A DNA stretch of 64,000 bases from Caenorhabditis remanei (taxonomy: Eukaryota > Nematoda > Chromadorea > Rhabditida > Rhabditidae), in contig NC_071333.1 in the NCBI RefSeq assembly GCF_010183535.1, positions 20,396,587 through 20,460,586 on the forward strand, written 5' to 3'. The stretch's first letter is position 1, and each line of letters starts with the position of its first letter. A model generated the notes under the pieces. That model was given only the letters and a program-made list of their open reading frames with translations, was not told the origin of the DNA and searched no databases. The position numbers were made by a program, and so were the translations under genes. Below, one piece after another: positions 21,660-31,954 of the stretch.

Positions 21660-23280
21660 GTTTGATAATGAGGCTAACAGCCGTTGTTTCCAGATCTGGT
21701 TCTCCGAATCCGACATCATGTGTCTGCTGACAATCAGGTAAGAAACTCTTTATTCGGTTTTTTTCCTAAGCTGGATGGGCGGTCTTGTTGATTTTCCTAA
21801 AATTAAAATAATTTACCCTTTCTGAGCCTGGAATTCTTCAGCTACCTCCTTTTTAAATGCATTTTTCCAGCCGTTCTAGTCGATCAAAAATATTCTCCTG
21901 CCGTCCTGATCTCACAATGAGTTGTATCTTTTTGTTTTCAGACACACTTCAGATTCTGCCAGAATTAATTGGAACTGCTTCATACTCTGCCATACTAAAT
22001 CTTGAAGATTTCCGAGTTTCCGATTCGGAAAACGGAAAAATTGCCGTATGTTGTATTTCTGACTGAACCATTATCGAGTTGCGACTTTCTGGTAAGAGAT
22101 TTCTTGTGGTCGGCGCTTTCGGTGAATGGTCCTGATGGTTATCAATTCTTTTTACAAGTTTCCACGCTGGCACTGGCACCTTGACAAGCAACAAGTATCG
22201 ATAAAATTGTATTATTTTCCTGAAATATGGAACGTTTTCGTATTTAAACTTTTAACATCCAAACTAACAAACCTTACGAATTCTTCCATTCGGTCCAAAA
22301 CGTTGGTGTTTTTTAAATCTAAGGTGTCAAATCAGCGATGATATCCCGAGTGGTCGCGGAACCCCGTGTAGTTTAGTATGCGCAGATTTCGCGATTCAAA
22401 CTGCAAAATTCAACAACGATAGTCATCATTCTTCTCTTTTTTATTATCAGGAGCAGGATAAATCTTGGATGGAAGTTCCACAACAACGCCAACACTAAAT
22501 CTTCGCGGATCATTGCGAAATCAGCCAAAATCAGCTTGATGTGTTTTCGCTCACACTTTTCCAATGAGTTTTCCAACAAGTCGTTTATGGTGTCGCACGC
22601 CCTCCGATTGAATTGAAAAATAACGGTCGTTGTTTCCATTTTGAAACTAATTAGGACATGTGACAATCAGAGAAACTCTTCTTGTGGTCATCTTCTTGTG
22701 CTGAATGGACATTTCTGAAACTGAGATAATTGACTTACTAGAAACCTGGAATTTCTCCCACCAATAGTTTAAAATAACTTTTCATTCCATCGTAAAAGTT
22801 ATTCCGCCCTCTCGATTTTACAATAACTTTTATCTTCTTCACTAGTCATTATCCTCGTTTTCAAACACATTTCAACTTCTGCCGCACTGAATGGAACAGT
22901 TTCATACTCTACCATACTGAATCTTGATGATTTCTGAGTTTTCGACTTAAAAAACGGGAGAATAACATTCTGTTGCGGAAGAAGTTGTCCAAATCATCAA
23001 TTTTGAAGAGGTGTTTCTGTCTGGAGCATCATTGAGACTTCCTGGTAGGATATGGTCTGTGGCGGGCACTCTTGGTTGAAGATCCTGGTTTTTTTCAATG
23101 CAAATCACAATCTTTTTCACATTGGGAAGCTTTTTCGATATTCCTGAAATTAGGAATGTTTTTTTATTTGAGTTTTTAATATCAAAACTTACGAATTCTA
23201 TACATTTTTTGTGCAAAACGTTGGTGTTTTTCAAATCTACGGTTTCATTGCAGCGATGAAATCATGAGTGGTCGCGAAAC
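21660..23280 (-). repeat. Tandem duplication, two diverged ~950-bp units of unknown coding content
   Basis: 21665-22330 and 22615-23280 share an ordered series of matches: GTCGTTGTTTCC / GCCGTTGTTTCC, CTTCATACTCTGCCATACTA / TTTCATACTCTACCATACTG, and AGCGATGA followed by GAGTGGTCGCG. On the minus strand, V-E-L-P-S-K-I at 22465 and at 23330 shows a conserved frame next to Y-P-A-P or H-P-P-P. Both copies carry frame shifts relative to one another, so at least one is decayed. Not recognised. Confidence 0.55.
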
Positions 23281-23514
23281 CAGGAGATGCTCCGCAAAGA
23301 TTTTTTGGTGGGGGATGAATCTTGGATGGAAGTTCCACAATGACGGTTTGATTTCGAAGACTTCCAGGCTCATCTTTATAATAACAGAACGTTTCGAAAA
23401 CAGAGTTTGGCAAGAAACTCTGGCTTATTGGTCTGGGTGGTGACGGTGCGATCTCCTCTTGGGGCAACTAGGATTCTCTTCAAAGTTGGAGCTGGTTGTC
23501 AGACGCACCCGGTT

Positions 23515-23951
23515 CTAGGTAGATATGCTCCAGGAGCTCCTAGTCATTACGATTATGCTCCGTGTGCGCCAGGTGCAACTAGGAGTCGGTTGTCCGCCAG
23601 TCTTAGCGGCCTTTCTCTTCTTGTCGTTGAAATCGACGCGGTTCAAGAAATCACTTCTGAACTTTAATGGTTTGATGTGCTCGATGTTAATGTTGATTCT
23701 TTTTAGAAGAATGTTTTTCGTTTGATGACAATGATTACAATAGCTTCTGGTGACGATGAAGATTCTTCCAGTTCTTCCGTGATAGGGCTTGAATGACATA
23801 CCCTTTTGAACAGCTTCGTTGCTCTTGATATCGACAAGATCCCCACGCTTGTATTGCGTGTAGCATGTGGAGAGATGTCCAACTTTTCCTTGTGGAAGTG
23901 GCGAGCCAACGTGAAACGCGTTCCGCGCCTGATATCCTTGGAGTTTGTCAT
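23515..23951 (-). pseudogene. Degenerate ribosomal protein eL21 copy 1
   Basis: Two overlapping minus frames together give an eL21-like protein. From 23951: M-T-N-S-K-D-I-R-R-G-T-R-F ... H-F-H-K-E-K. From about 23885 in another frame: H-L-S-T-C-Y-T-Q-Y-K-R-G-D-L-V-D-I-K, then G-M-S-F-K-P-Y-H-G-R-T-G-R and I-E-H-I-K-P. This is the order seen in eL21 (60S large-subunit protein): an R-R-G-T-R start, Y-K-R-G-D-x-V-D-I, and Y-H-G-K/R-T-G-R. A one-base shift near 23880 breaks it, and the usual C-terminal third is replaced. It has no intron in this stretch, which would fit a processed copy, but it is tandem with copy 2. Confidence 0.8.
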
Positions 23952-24684
23952 ATTTAACCTTCAAACTTGGGCGCACCTCCGAGCAATCTATTTTCTGAGA
24001 TGAAGATTGCAAATTTACATGTCCGGAGGTGTTAACACTCTCACTTTTTCTACAAATTTTCCGTCAAATAGAATTCCAATCGAGTGATGAATCCATTAGT
24101 CCAACACGAGTTTACGATTCCAACTGCTCAGTTTCTCTTGGAAAATTTCTAAAAACTTTTTCTAAGTTTTTACATAGAATGGGCAACATTTCATTTGAGA
24201 GAGCAGTATTGGAAACATCGATCATGAAAATAAATGCTGACTCTCTTGGTGCTATTCCATTCTGCAAGAAAAACAAAGTATTTCATCGCGAAACTATATA
24301 TCTTACATTGCAATATTGTTAAGATGCCACATGATCGTAAACTCCCTGGCATAATTCAGGTCTCATTTCGATATCTATCGCTCTTCCAGTATGAACAAGG
24401 TGTGCAAAATAGGTCAAATAGGCAATAGGGCAGGAGTTCAAGCATGGCAGAATAAACATCGGACGGAACGGCAATCATCTTGGAATTCCATAAAACGACA
24501 AATGTAGGTCTTGCAACGTTGACAGCGAGCTAATCCTTGAGGCCCCAAATCAACAACAGATGGTTCATTCTAAAAACACTCAAAATTTTATTGACCGAGC
24601 TTTCTTCATGGATCAGACGATGAGATGACCACAGCAAGAGGAATCTGTGATGCTCCGTTTGTAGAGCTGTATACAGTGTTGATC

Positions 24685-25395
24685 TTATGTACTTGGGATT
24701 ACAATTTCCTGGGATCTTGGGCAAAATAAAATGTGGAAACAAGGGAAAACTCCAGCACGTGTCAAATCATCATTAATAACTTGGACAGCAATCGGCATCA
24801 TGTTGGAATCAAGGCGTTGTTGACGTTGCTGAGGCGGACCTTCCGAATTCCCTCCTGGCATTCCGGGCATAGATAATAATAGTAATAGATGCACTCCTAG
24901 CCCTTGCGGATATGCTCCAGGTCCTCCAAGTACTTGTGAATAAGCTCCAGGTGCTCCCGGTCCTTGCGGATAAGCTTCAGGTGCGTCAGGTGCAACTGAG
25001 AGTCTCTTCAAAGCTGGAACTGGTTGTCTGGTAGTTTTTGCGGCTTTTCTCTTCGTGTCGGTGTGCTTGACGTGGTTCCAGAAATGACTCTTGCACTTTG
25101 ATGGCTTGATGTGCTCCATGCTGCTGTGGATTCTTTTGAGATAAATGTTTCCGCAAAATCTTTTGTGGGCAATCATTCCAATAGCTCCTCTGGTGATGAT
25201 GAAGACTCTCACGGTCTTTCGCAATAGGCCTTGAATGGCATACCCTTTTGAAAGGATCCTATGGTCTTGATATTGACAAGATTTCCCACGCTTGCATTGA
25301 GTGTGGTAGGTGGAGAGATTCTCAACTTTGTACTTGCGGAAGTTGCGAGCGAACATGTAACGCGGTCCCCGTCTGCAATCCTTAGAGCTCGCCAT
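24685..25395 (-). pseudogene. Degenerate ribosomal protein eL21 copy 2 with Pro/Gly/Ala/Tyr tail
   Basis: The frame opens M-A-S-S-K-D-C-R-R-G-P-R-Y-M-F-A-R and runs 236 codons. Residues about 38-62 are out of the family frame: the expected N-L-V-N-I-K ... Q-K-G-M-P-F-K-A-Y is present in the next frame (25285-25209), after which the first frame resumes at V-F-I-I-T-R-G. Two compensating shifts therefore swap a ~25-residue segment without closing the frame. After M-E-H-I-K-P-S-K-C the tail is not eL21: it holds repeats such as G-A-P-G-A-Y-S-Q and G-P-G-A-Y-P-Q-G. Functional as a ribosomal protein is unlikely; a translated product cannot be excluded. Confidence 0.75.
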
Positions 25396-25466
25396 ATTTC
25401 ACCCTGCAGCGATCTTTCTGTAAATATTTCTTCACATTTTCTCATTCATTTATAATATTTACTTAC

Positions 25467-25959
25467 GTTTTTGTTCGATCTATTCGGCTGGAGGTGACCA
25501 CACGTCCGTTCACATGAGTTTGACATCTTAATCTTCACTTGACCAGGTATTTTAAACATTGAATTCCCATCATTCGTTAAAATCAGCTTTCCACAGACTA
25601 AGAATCGTTGATTTGACAGAATTGAGAGATTTGGAGAATCCGGAATAGCTGTCGCGAGAGTTCTGGTGCTTTTCACGAAGAGTGACATCCCTTAGTCAAT
25701 GTCCCTGTCCAATTCGCTAGGCTGAATGTTAGCTCGAACTTCGAGATCTTGCCTGAAAAATACGTTTTTATTAAAAAAACAGTAACTTTTTAGTTTCTTT
25801 GTTTCAGTCATGTCTCATAAAACAAGTCAAAACTTACAGCAAATCTTGAAATAATATTGACCAGAAGCGGCTTGACAACAGATCGTCGACGGATTTTCTA
25901 CCGAAGTATGTTTTTTCTCTATCTGTTCCCGTTTTGTCATTCCTCCAGCAGATTTTGGC
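25467..25959 (-). pseudogene. Two-exon gene fragment upstream of eL21 copy 2
   Basis: Exon 25959-25838 (acceptor AATTTTAG, donor GTAAGT) and exon 25752-25467 (acceptor TTTTTCAG, donor GTAAGT) join in phase. The first reads A-K-I-C-W-R-N-D-K-T-G ... L-S-S-R-F-W-S-I-L-F-Q-D-L. The second begins Q-D-L-E-V-R-A-N-I-Q-P-S-E-L-D-R-D-I-D, meets a single TAA at 25692, and then stays open for 75 more codons in the same frame (G-M-S-L-F-V-K-S-T-R-T-L ... S-C-E-R-T-C-G-H-L). One stop in an otherwise open frame suggests a young lesion or a short product. The next acceptor lies just before the eL21 start. Family unknown. Confidence 0.4.
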
Positions 25960-26112
25960 CTAAAATTGTACTAAACTATATGAAGATTGATTGGTACAAC
26001 AACTTACCACATGTTTTTTCCGTTTTTTGCAGCGTGATTGAGATTCAGCACTCAGTTAGCAGCCGATTTTCTTGAAAATCAATAAAGCGTTAGCACTCAC
26101 AAACACCACGGA

Positions 26113-26190
26113 GTGGCCAGTGGCTGCAAACACCGCGACGCCGTTTTACGTACAAAGGGAATGAGAGAGAAATATTTTATGACGTGGCAG
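26113..26190 (-). promoter_or_regulatory. Candidate promoter block shared with 16.2 kb
   Basis: GCAAACACCGCGACGCCGTT, TTACGTACAAAG and AATATTTTATGACGTGGCAG repeat the block at 16208-16286. Here it lies about 150 bp upstream of the first exons of the 25.9-kb minus-strand gene. Confidence 0.4.
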
Positions 26191-26702
26191 TGAAAACGGA
26201 GCATTGTGAATCAAACGTTGTTATAAATAGCATTTGGCAATTGTATAGAATGGAACAGTTGGTTTTAAGATGTGGAAGAAATATAGGTGAAGTCAGAACA
26301 AGTGCTGAGAATGATGGAATTAGTGTGAAAAATCCAATTTTATAGCTTAAAATCATTGTTTTTGAGTTAAAAATCGTGAATTCACAATAATGATTTAATC
26401 TGGGGATCATAAAGTTGGAGAACTCGGTTTTAGGGACGAATAATGAATGAAAACAGGTAATTTTTTGCAAAAAATGGTCGAAAATCCAAATTTTTAGCTA
26501 GAAATGAGATTTCTAGAGGAGAAGATTGGGAAAATTGCTGAATATAATGGAATTAGAATAAAAGATCCAGTTTTCTAGCTTGCTTTCATAGTTTTTGAGA
26601 ATTTCACGGTTAAAGAAACATTTGGAAGAGAAATTCGATGAGTAACAAGGAAACGGAAAAAATGTGTTTACAGATTACAAGGGATTATTTATTTCGCAAC
26701 AG

Positions 26703-26863
26703 TTACTTGCATTGAACAATATCAGTCTCAAATTTTGCTGCGTTATGCTTGTTGCCGCAGAAGAACGCCCTGTTTTTTTGTCCACATGTCAGTTTTGTTT
26801 GCACGCCTCTTGAACCCCTCCCTTCCACATTTCCATTTGCGTAGTCACTTCTGGCTATTACTT
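26703..26863 (-). CDS. Open terminal exon with Cys pattern, antisense to Argonaute leader
   Basis: The minus frame from about 26863 reads V-I-A-R-S-D-Y-A-N-G-N-V-E-G, T-K-L-T-C-G-Q-K-N-R-A-F-F-C-G-N-K-H, then F-E-T-D-I-V-Q-C-K and TAA, with AATAAA (26690 region) right after the stop. The related sequence at 38840-39010 keeps C-A-L-F-C-S-H-E-H and V-R-C-K-stop but with one extra base upstream. Conservation of the C-terminal frame suggests a real, small secreted or Cys-containing protein family of unknown type. The 5' side has an in-frame stop here. Confidence 0.3.
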
Positions 26864-27087
26864 TAGTCTAGATGTAGACGAATAATGTGAGTTTTGTTCT
26901 TCTTTTCAAGTGTTAATGAATAAATTTCAGGTTTGATTGCTTGTGTCACGATCTTCATTATTTTTCGTGTTTTTGATTTTTTAAGAATTATTTTATGAAG
27001 TTGAATTGTGAAACTGTATCACATCGGAGAGTCTATGTACGTTTATTTCGTTCAGTGGGTTGAAAAATGATTTTGAAACCATTTCAG

Positions 27088-27980
27088 ATGAATTCTACTT
27101 GAAAGGATGGATTTCTAATTTGTGACTCGGAGGACTTAACAAACTGATTGGCAGCAACTACTTAAACAATCCAACTGTTTTGATTGGTGGACTTGAGATG
27201 TCTCAAACTGGTGGTGACGTATGTTTTCAGCCTGCAAGACTTTATGTGATAGGAAATTTTAAGATTGTCACCGTTGGTTACGCAGCCAACACGATGAATC
27301 ACTATCAGAAATTCGCCGGTGGATACCTTTACGCCGCCCGTAGTTGTGATGTAAGTTGATGGGTGTTCCCCAGGGATCAATCAAAACTGATTACAGATCT
27401 ACGGTCCAATCATCAAGGATACTCTTGTTGGTATCTTCAATACTTCAAGAAATACAAGCACAAAGGAGCTCCAGAGGAACTGATCATCTACTTCAATGGT
27501 GTCAAGGAGGGACAGTACAGAATGGTAAGCAAACAAAAGTTTTTAAACAATGATGAAACCGTGTTTTCAGATAAATGAGGAGTACGATCGGCCGGTGAAG
27601 AGTGCATGCTGAGCCATGAATGAGGCATTCATCGCATTTTCCAAGCAACACAATGAAAGACTCTACAAGCCCGAACAGGTAAATAGCTTGATGTGTAACT
27701 TGTTTCAATTCTAGATCAACATTATATCAGTTTTCAGACTCTCACCAACGATTTGTGCTACAATCACCAAATCGTGTTCCACCCAGCGGGATTGCCAGTT
27801 CCACTGTACATTGCTGGAAGATACAGTCAACGCGGTGCGATGGTACTCGCACACAATGGGTGAGTTGATTCAAAAGAGATAGCTAGAAAATATATCAAAT
27901 GTCTTTTTTTAGATCACCCATCACCAACAAAGAAGTCTACCAATCAACGTCTCGAATACACCACCAAGAAATTGATATAA
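27088..27980 (+). pseudogene. Worm-type (WAGO-like) Argonaute PIWI-domain pseudogene
   Basis: Five exons are recognisable: 27088-27350, 27397-27524, 27571-27678, 27738-27859 and 27913-27980. They encode, in order, PIWI-domain stretches typical of the nematode WAGO clade: N-K-L-I-G-S-N-Y, L-I-G-G-L-E-M-S-Q, V-G-Y-A-A-N, P-I-I-K-D; then Y-F-N-G-V-K-E-G-Q-Y; F-S-K-Q-H-N-E-R-L-Y; and H-Q-I-V-F-H-P-A-G-L-P-V-P-L-Y. Lesions: a stop after the first dozen codons of exon 1, where sequence jumps straight to N-K-L-I-G; a one-base shift in exon 2 (frame changes between D-T-L-V and Y-F-K-K-Y-K-H-K-G); TGA in exon 3; and loss of the segment normally between exons 3 and 4. AATAAA follows near 28012. Confidence 0.85.
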
Positions 27981-28099
27981 ATTAATAATTCAAACTTGAT
28001 TTTAATAATGGAATAAAGCAGTGGAAGAAAAATGTTGTTCTGTTCAGGGTGATAATGAATGTACAAGAAAATTGAAATATCAATGTTGTACCAATTGAG

Positions 28100-28670
28100 T
28101 TTTTCCAGCTTTGATTATAAGCACGCACATGTCTAGAGATTGAATTCAGAATACATAGTCTTGGAAGGTCTTTATTGCTATACGACGTTACGAAAGCTGA
28201 ATCGGCGGTTGAAAAATGGTCAAAAGTTGGCATATGTCTCCTGTCGATCACCGGAAAAATCAACTACCAAAGTACGACGGTCTAAAGTTGGGCATCATAT
28301 CATTTCGAACACTGCAGTACGGTCTCAGAAGTCAAGAAGGTTTTGGAAGAATATTCATTGGAGCTGAAAAACAATAAATCATGTGATATCAACTGCTCGG
28401 ATTGGAATCGAATATGGAATTGAATATTGTCTCCTTTCCAGAAACATTGGATACCCCGTGAACGTTTTGTGACTACGATGTTGTTCAATACCCTAGAACT
28501 CACACACTGCGGTCGAATTGAATGTGTGAAACAACCAGATTCCGATTGTTAAGAGAAAACCTTGTGTAGTTCTGATATGATTTGAGACAACACGTCAAGG
28601 AGGTAGGTATGTTTTTTGAACACATTAGCCCAGATACTCAATTAAATGCTCTTTATGCATTTTCCTGTCC
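28100..28670 (+). repeat. Block related in inverted orientation to 14.5-15.3 kb
   Basis: 28370-28500 (CATGTGATATCAACTGCTCG, GAATCGAATATGGAATTGAA, GACTACGATGTTGTTCAATA) is the inverted counterpart of 15120-15235. GAGACAACACGTCAAGGAGG (28587) matches the reverse complement of 14550-14570. Together with the next feature this gives an inverted duplicate of 12.5-15.3 kb, without the G/C-run element. Coding potential is unclear. Confidence 0.5.
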
Positions 28671-28679
28671 TGTAGCTCA

Positions 28680-29325
28680 GTTCGGTCCCTCAAAAATCTT
28701 GACCGGGAGAGAGGTGTATTTGGTGAAGGAGTTGCGTATGTGTTGAGCAGTCCGAGATGCCGCGAAGAGCAAGGACACCACATTTTTCTTATTTTTTCTG
28801 ACTATCTGCGCCTTTATTGTTAACGACATGCCTCCACACTATTTCCACTATCTTCCGCTTGCTGAGTCTGTCTTCCCTCTCCTGCCGCAAGAAAAAAGTG
28901 AAGGTAGGGGTCTAAAGAAGAGAGAAGAAAATAAAAAGAAAATAGGAAGTTCTCTATTTTCTTTTCTAAAAACGGAAAACGAACAAAATAATTTTCAGAT
29001 ACACGGCATTTGAAGGATAGAGTGGAAGTTTTATATTGGGTGTCAAGCTTCAAATGAAATCAGTGGATCTATCAAGCACCTTGGAAAACCTATTTTGCTC
29101 TATGCTGGGTTCTACAAAATCTAAAAACCGTTGAATGCACCCTTGTTTTCTAGAAATTATTATATTTGAATAGTTAATTGAGTTAAAATCAAGTGGTTAG
29201 TCCCTATTACTGTGGCTGTTTCGAAAGTATTCTCTACAGACCGGTAAGCGAGAATGACATGTCGGTTATGAACAGATTTTTCAAATACTCCACCCTATTT
29301 TAGTATTATATTTTTTGTGTCTAGT
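28680..29325 (+). CDS. Repeated gene-like module G3 ending in a YYCGCF exon
   Basis: In order on +: CAGTTCGGTCCCTCAAAAAT (28680), GGACACCACATTTTTC and TTTATTGTTAACGACATGCC (28768-28832), an acceptor AATTTTCAG near 29000 before T-R-H-L-K-D-R-V-E-V-L-Y-W, and the last frame near 29200-29300 with L-V-S-P-Y-Y-C-G-C-F-E-S-I-L-Y-R-P-V-S-E-N-D-M followed by a TAG. Every part has a counterpart in G1 at 12.5-13.3 kb. Function unknown; intron borders are not all certain. Confidence 0.35.
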
Positions 29326-29329
29326 TTTC

Positions 29330-30400
29330 CTATCTGTATTTGTGTTTTATTTGTTCCTACTGTTGTTTTTGTGTTTCTGATTTAATGTGCAAATCACATG
29401 TTTTCATCTAATTTCTGAAGTTTCTTCTTTCTCACATCACATTTGGCGTGGATGTCTTAAGTAGTTCCGAAGTTTATGTCATCGGACTTTCCAAAGAGAA
29501 ACTAATAAATACTCTCGAGAAACACATCTGGTAGAACATTTGGTGCGTCGTCTTGAGTAATGTGATAACCGGTCGTAAAATAGAATGGCAGAAAAAATCC
29601 GATTTTAATTGGAAGGAGGAAAACAGCTGTTCCGACCAGATTGAACAAAAACTTGCTTGGTTTTTGTTGACGCAGGAAACTTCTGAATTCAAGATAAATT
29701 TTTGATGATTCAGATTCTAGAAAAAATGAAAGGAAAGTAGATGGGACAAAGAGTCGACGTTTCAAACATAAGGATCTGGAGAACGGCAGGGATCAGACTC
29801 TGAAGCGTGTCTGGTTTCCTGATGGCTATAATTAAAAACGGTAGTTTTCCACTTATCTCTGAAACATTGGACAGGAGTTCGATATTTATTTTATTACTGT
29901 GAAAAAAATCAAACAATTCAGTTTCTTGCGTGAAAAACTAAAGGAGAGAAAACAAAAATGAAGCAGAAAAGCGGAATAAAACTGGTTCAGTGGGACACAA
30001 AGAACAAGCAGACGGAGTTACGAAAGAGAAACTCTGAAGGATAGGGTATAATGAAGATTCTGGAAAAGCATGACAAGCAAGAGGAAAAATGCTCTGATCA
30101 AATCAAAGGGATTTTATAATAAACTGGGAACATCTTGAAAAATTTGAGACTAGTGAAAAAGATGTGAAAGGTATTTGGGGGTTTCGGAGAATTGGGTTAC
30201 TCTGGTTTGAAAAAGGAGTAACTGTTTCAAAATTTGAGTTAGCCACTGAAAGATAAAAGAAAGCTTCCAAAACGTGAAGTAAAAGTTGAAAAACTAGGAA
30301 TTGGGCGAGCGCCTCAGAAAACTTAATACACTGAAAATGAAACTTAACTACTAAAAAAATCAAAATGTAAGAGTCCCCAGTTTTTTGTATAATCTAGAAC
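29330..30400. other. Intergenic, no supported gene
   Basis: AT-rich sequence with short frames on both strands (29474-29916, 30103-30363) that show no motif or exon series. The stretch forms the 3' flank of gene B. Confidence 0.4.
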
Positions 30401-30404
30401 TTTT

Positions 30405-31222
30405 TCATTCACTTTCTAATTGTGAAACCAGCTTCACAAACTTTAACAGATTCAAAAAATACTTATCGAAGGGTCCTAAAGGCAGTGGCGAAGCAACACG
30501 TTGTCGTTTAAGGACAAACTTCTTTTGTTGAATCCAAGGCAGACCTTGTTCGGGAGATGGGTACTGAAAAATATCTTTTATTCTTAGAATAATTTCTTCA
30601 ATAACGTACCAAAATAAGGAAATCCCCCTCGATGATGTGTTCCGTGGGGTATCTGTAGATTGATTCGTTCTTGCAGAAGAATGTCTCCTAAAAATCAATA
30701 ATCTATACGTGTGTTTCCGAATAAACAAAAAAAAACAAATATTCCCACTTTTTTTGCACCCTGGTGAAAAAACATTTACAGCACAAAAAATCTATCTAAC
30801 TATTGTTTTGAACTGGCTACACACGAGAAATAACTAACCGCATCTTTATTTTTTTCTTCTCCAAATGGTTTTCCCATCTCAATGTTGAGCACCTTTCTTG
30901 TGTGGTTGTCCCAGGAGAACTTATAGTTGAACTTTCTTGGGTCGTTGGTTCTCTCGAACGTGACCGTCATGTGAACATAATTCGGGTTAGTTTTGGAACT
31001 ATGGTTGAACGACCATCTCTTTTCAAAGTTTTCCGTATGGTCCAACTCAAAGTGGCCATAGAACCTGTCCGGGAGAATGTCACAACCGCCAGAAGTGGAT
31101 GCATTGACAACTTCTGTGGAGTTTTCCGCTGCTGAGGAGGTTTCAGTGGGTCTAGCAGAAATACGAGAGGAAAGGAATACAGTTATCAAAAGAACAAGTA
31201 GTGCTTTTATAGCGACCGCCAT
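30405..31222 (-). CDS. Secreted FABP-like lipid-binding family protein, gene B
   Basis: The CDS is complement(join(30405..30563, 30610..30687, 30839..31222)), 206 residues. A signal peptide covers about residues 1-23 (MAVAIKALLVLLITVFLSS). The mature part includes C-D-I-L-P-D-R-F-Y-G-H-F-E-L-D-H-T-E-N-F-E, M-T-V-T-F-E-R-T, and E-M-G-K-P-F-G-E. I-L-P-D-R-F-Y-G-H-F-E-L-D is the closest of the three genes to the start of nematode secreted FABPs. The 78-nt exon 2 and both intron phases match genes A and C. Exon 3 passes the family end (K-K-F-V-L-K-R-Q) and continues for about 30 residues, so this protein has an extra basic/hydrophobic tail, or the true stop has been lost. Several N-glycosylation sites (NST, NAS, NHS). 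Confidence 0.75.
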
Positions 31223-31272
31223 GGCTTCGATGACTCAAAGAAATTTTGGCTCACGAGCCTTTGGGAGAGTGA

Positions 31273-31327
31273 GATGACTGAATGAGCCCAGTCGGTTCGT
31301 GAGGCTCCGCTGTTGACGCTCCGCCCC
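31273..31327 (-). promoter_or_regulatory. Conserved upstream block of lipid-binding-like gene B
   Basis: On the minus strand: GGGGCGGAGCGTC, CGGAGCCTCACGAACCGACT, GGGCTCATTCAGTCATCTCA. It ends about 50 bp before the ATG. The gene C block at 49933 is nearly identical (GGGCGGAGCATCGAC, CGGAGCCTCACAAACCGACC, GGGCTCCTCATTCAG). Confidence 0.65.
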
Positions 31328-31531
31328 AGTGTTTAGTAGGACTCCGCCCACAATCGTTTCTCAGAAAACGTTTATCTCTTCTTTATTGTAAAAAGAAAAA
31401 AAAATAAGGCAAAAAATTTAGAAAATATAAGATTTTTCTGAGGATTGGAACCATCGAGAAGATATTCATCTCGGTCCATGCATAACTCCAGATGTCACAC
31501 AAGATGGTTACTTCGCAAACAAGAAAAATTA

Positions 31532-31949
31532 GACGCCTCTTTCGAACGATCTACAAATTCTGTTATATGTAATTTCAACCACGAGGAGTCCATTTCTGCA
31601 GTCAAAACCTGCTAAATGTGTCTGCGAGCAGAGTTATGAGCTCTCAAACTTTTCATATGGTTAAGATTTTTCTCATGAAATTCCAAATTGGTCTATAGTA
31701 TACATATTTTCATTTTTGCAACGTACAAGCACAGGTAAACCGCTGGGGAACACAAATTGAACCGCGCGGTGGCGTAAATGTATACGGCCGATTTAGAATT
31801 CTATGGGAAGAAGCTTAACCATATGAACAGTTTGAGAGCTCATAACTCGGTGCGCAGACACATTCAGCAGGTTTTGAATGCAGACATGGACTTCATGTGT
31901 TTGAAAATACCTATAACCAAATTTATAGATCGTTTGAAAATGGCATAGC
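31532..31949. mobile_element. Palindromic element P, copy 1
   Basis: Left arm GACGCCTCTTTCGAACGATC faces right arm GATCGTTTGAAAATGGCATA. Inside, GAGCTCTCAAAC (31648) faces GTTTGAGAGCTC (31829), and AAACCTGCTAAATGTGTCTG (31605) faces CAGACACATTCAGCAGGTTT (31856). A copy with most of the right arm deleted lies at 48957-49249. No coding content. Confidence 0.8.
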
Positions 31950-31954
31950 CAAAA

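Noticed and set aside
28668..28720. tRNA-like start (TGTAGCTCAGTTCGG)
   Set aside because: No anticodon or T-arm pairing follows, and the same stretch (TTCGGTCCC-CAAAAATCTTGA) recurs at 13.3 kb as part of the repeated module.
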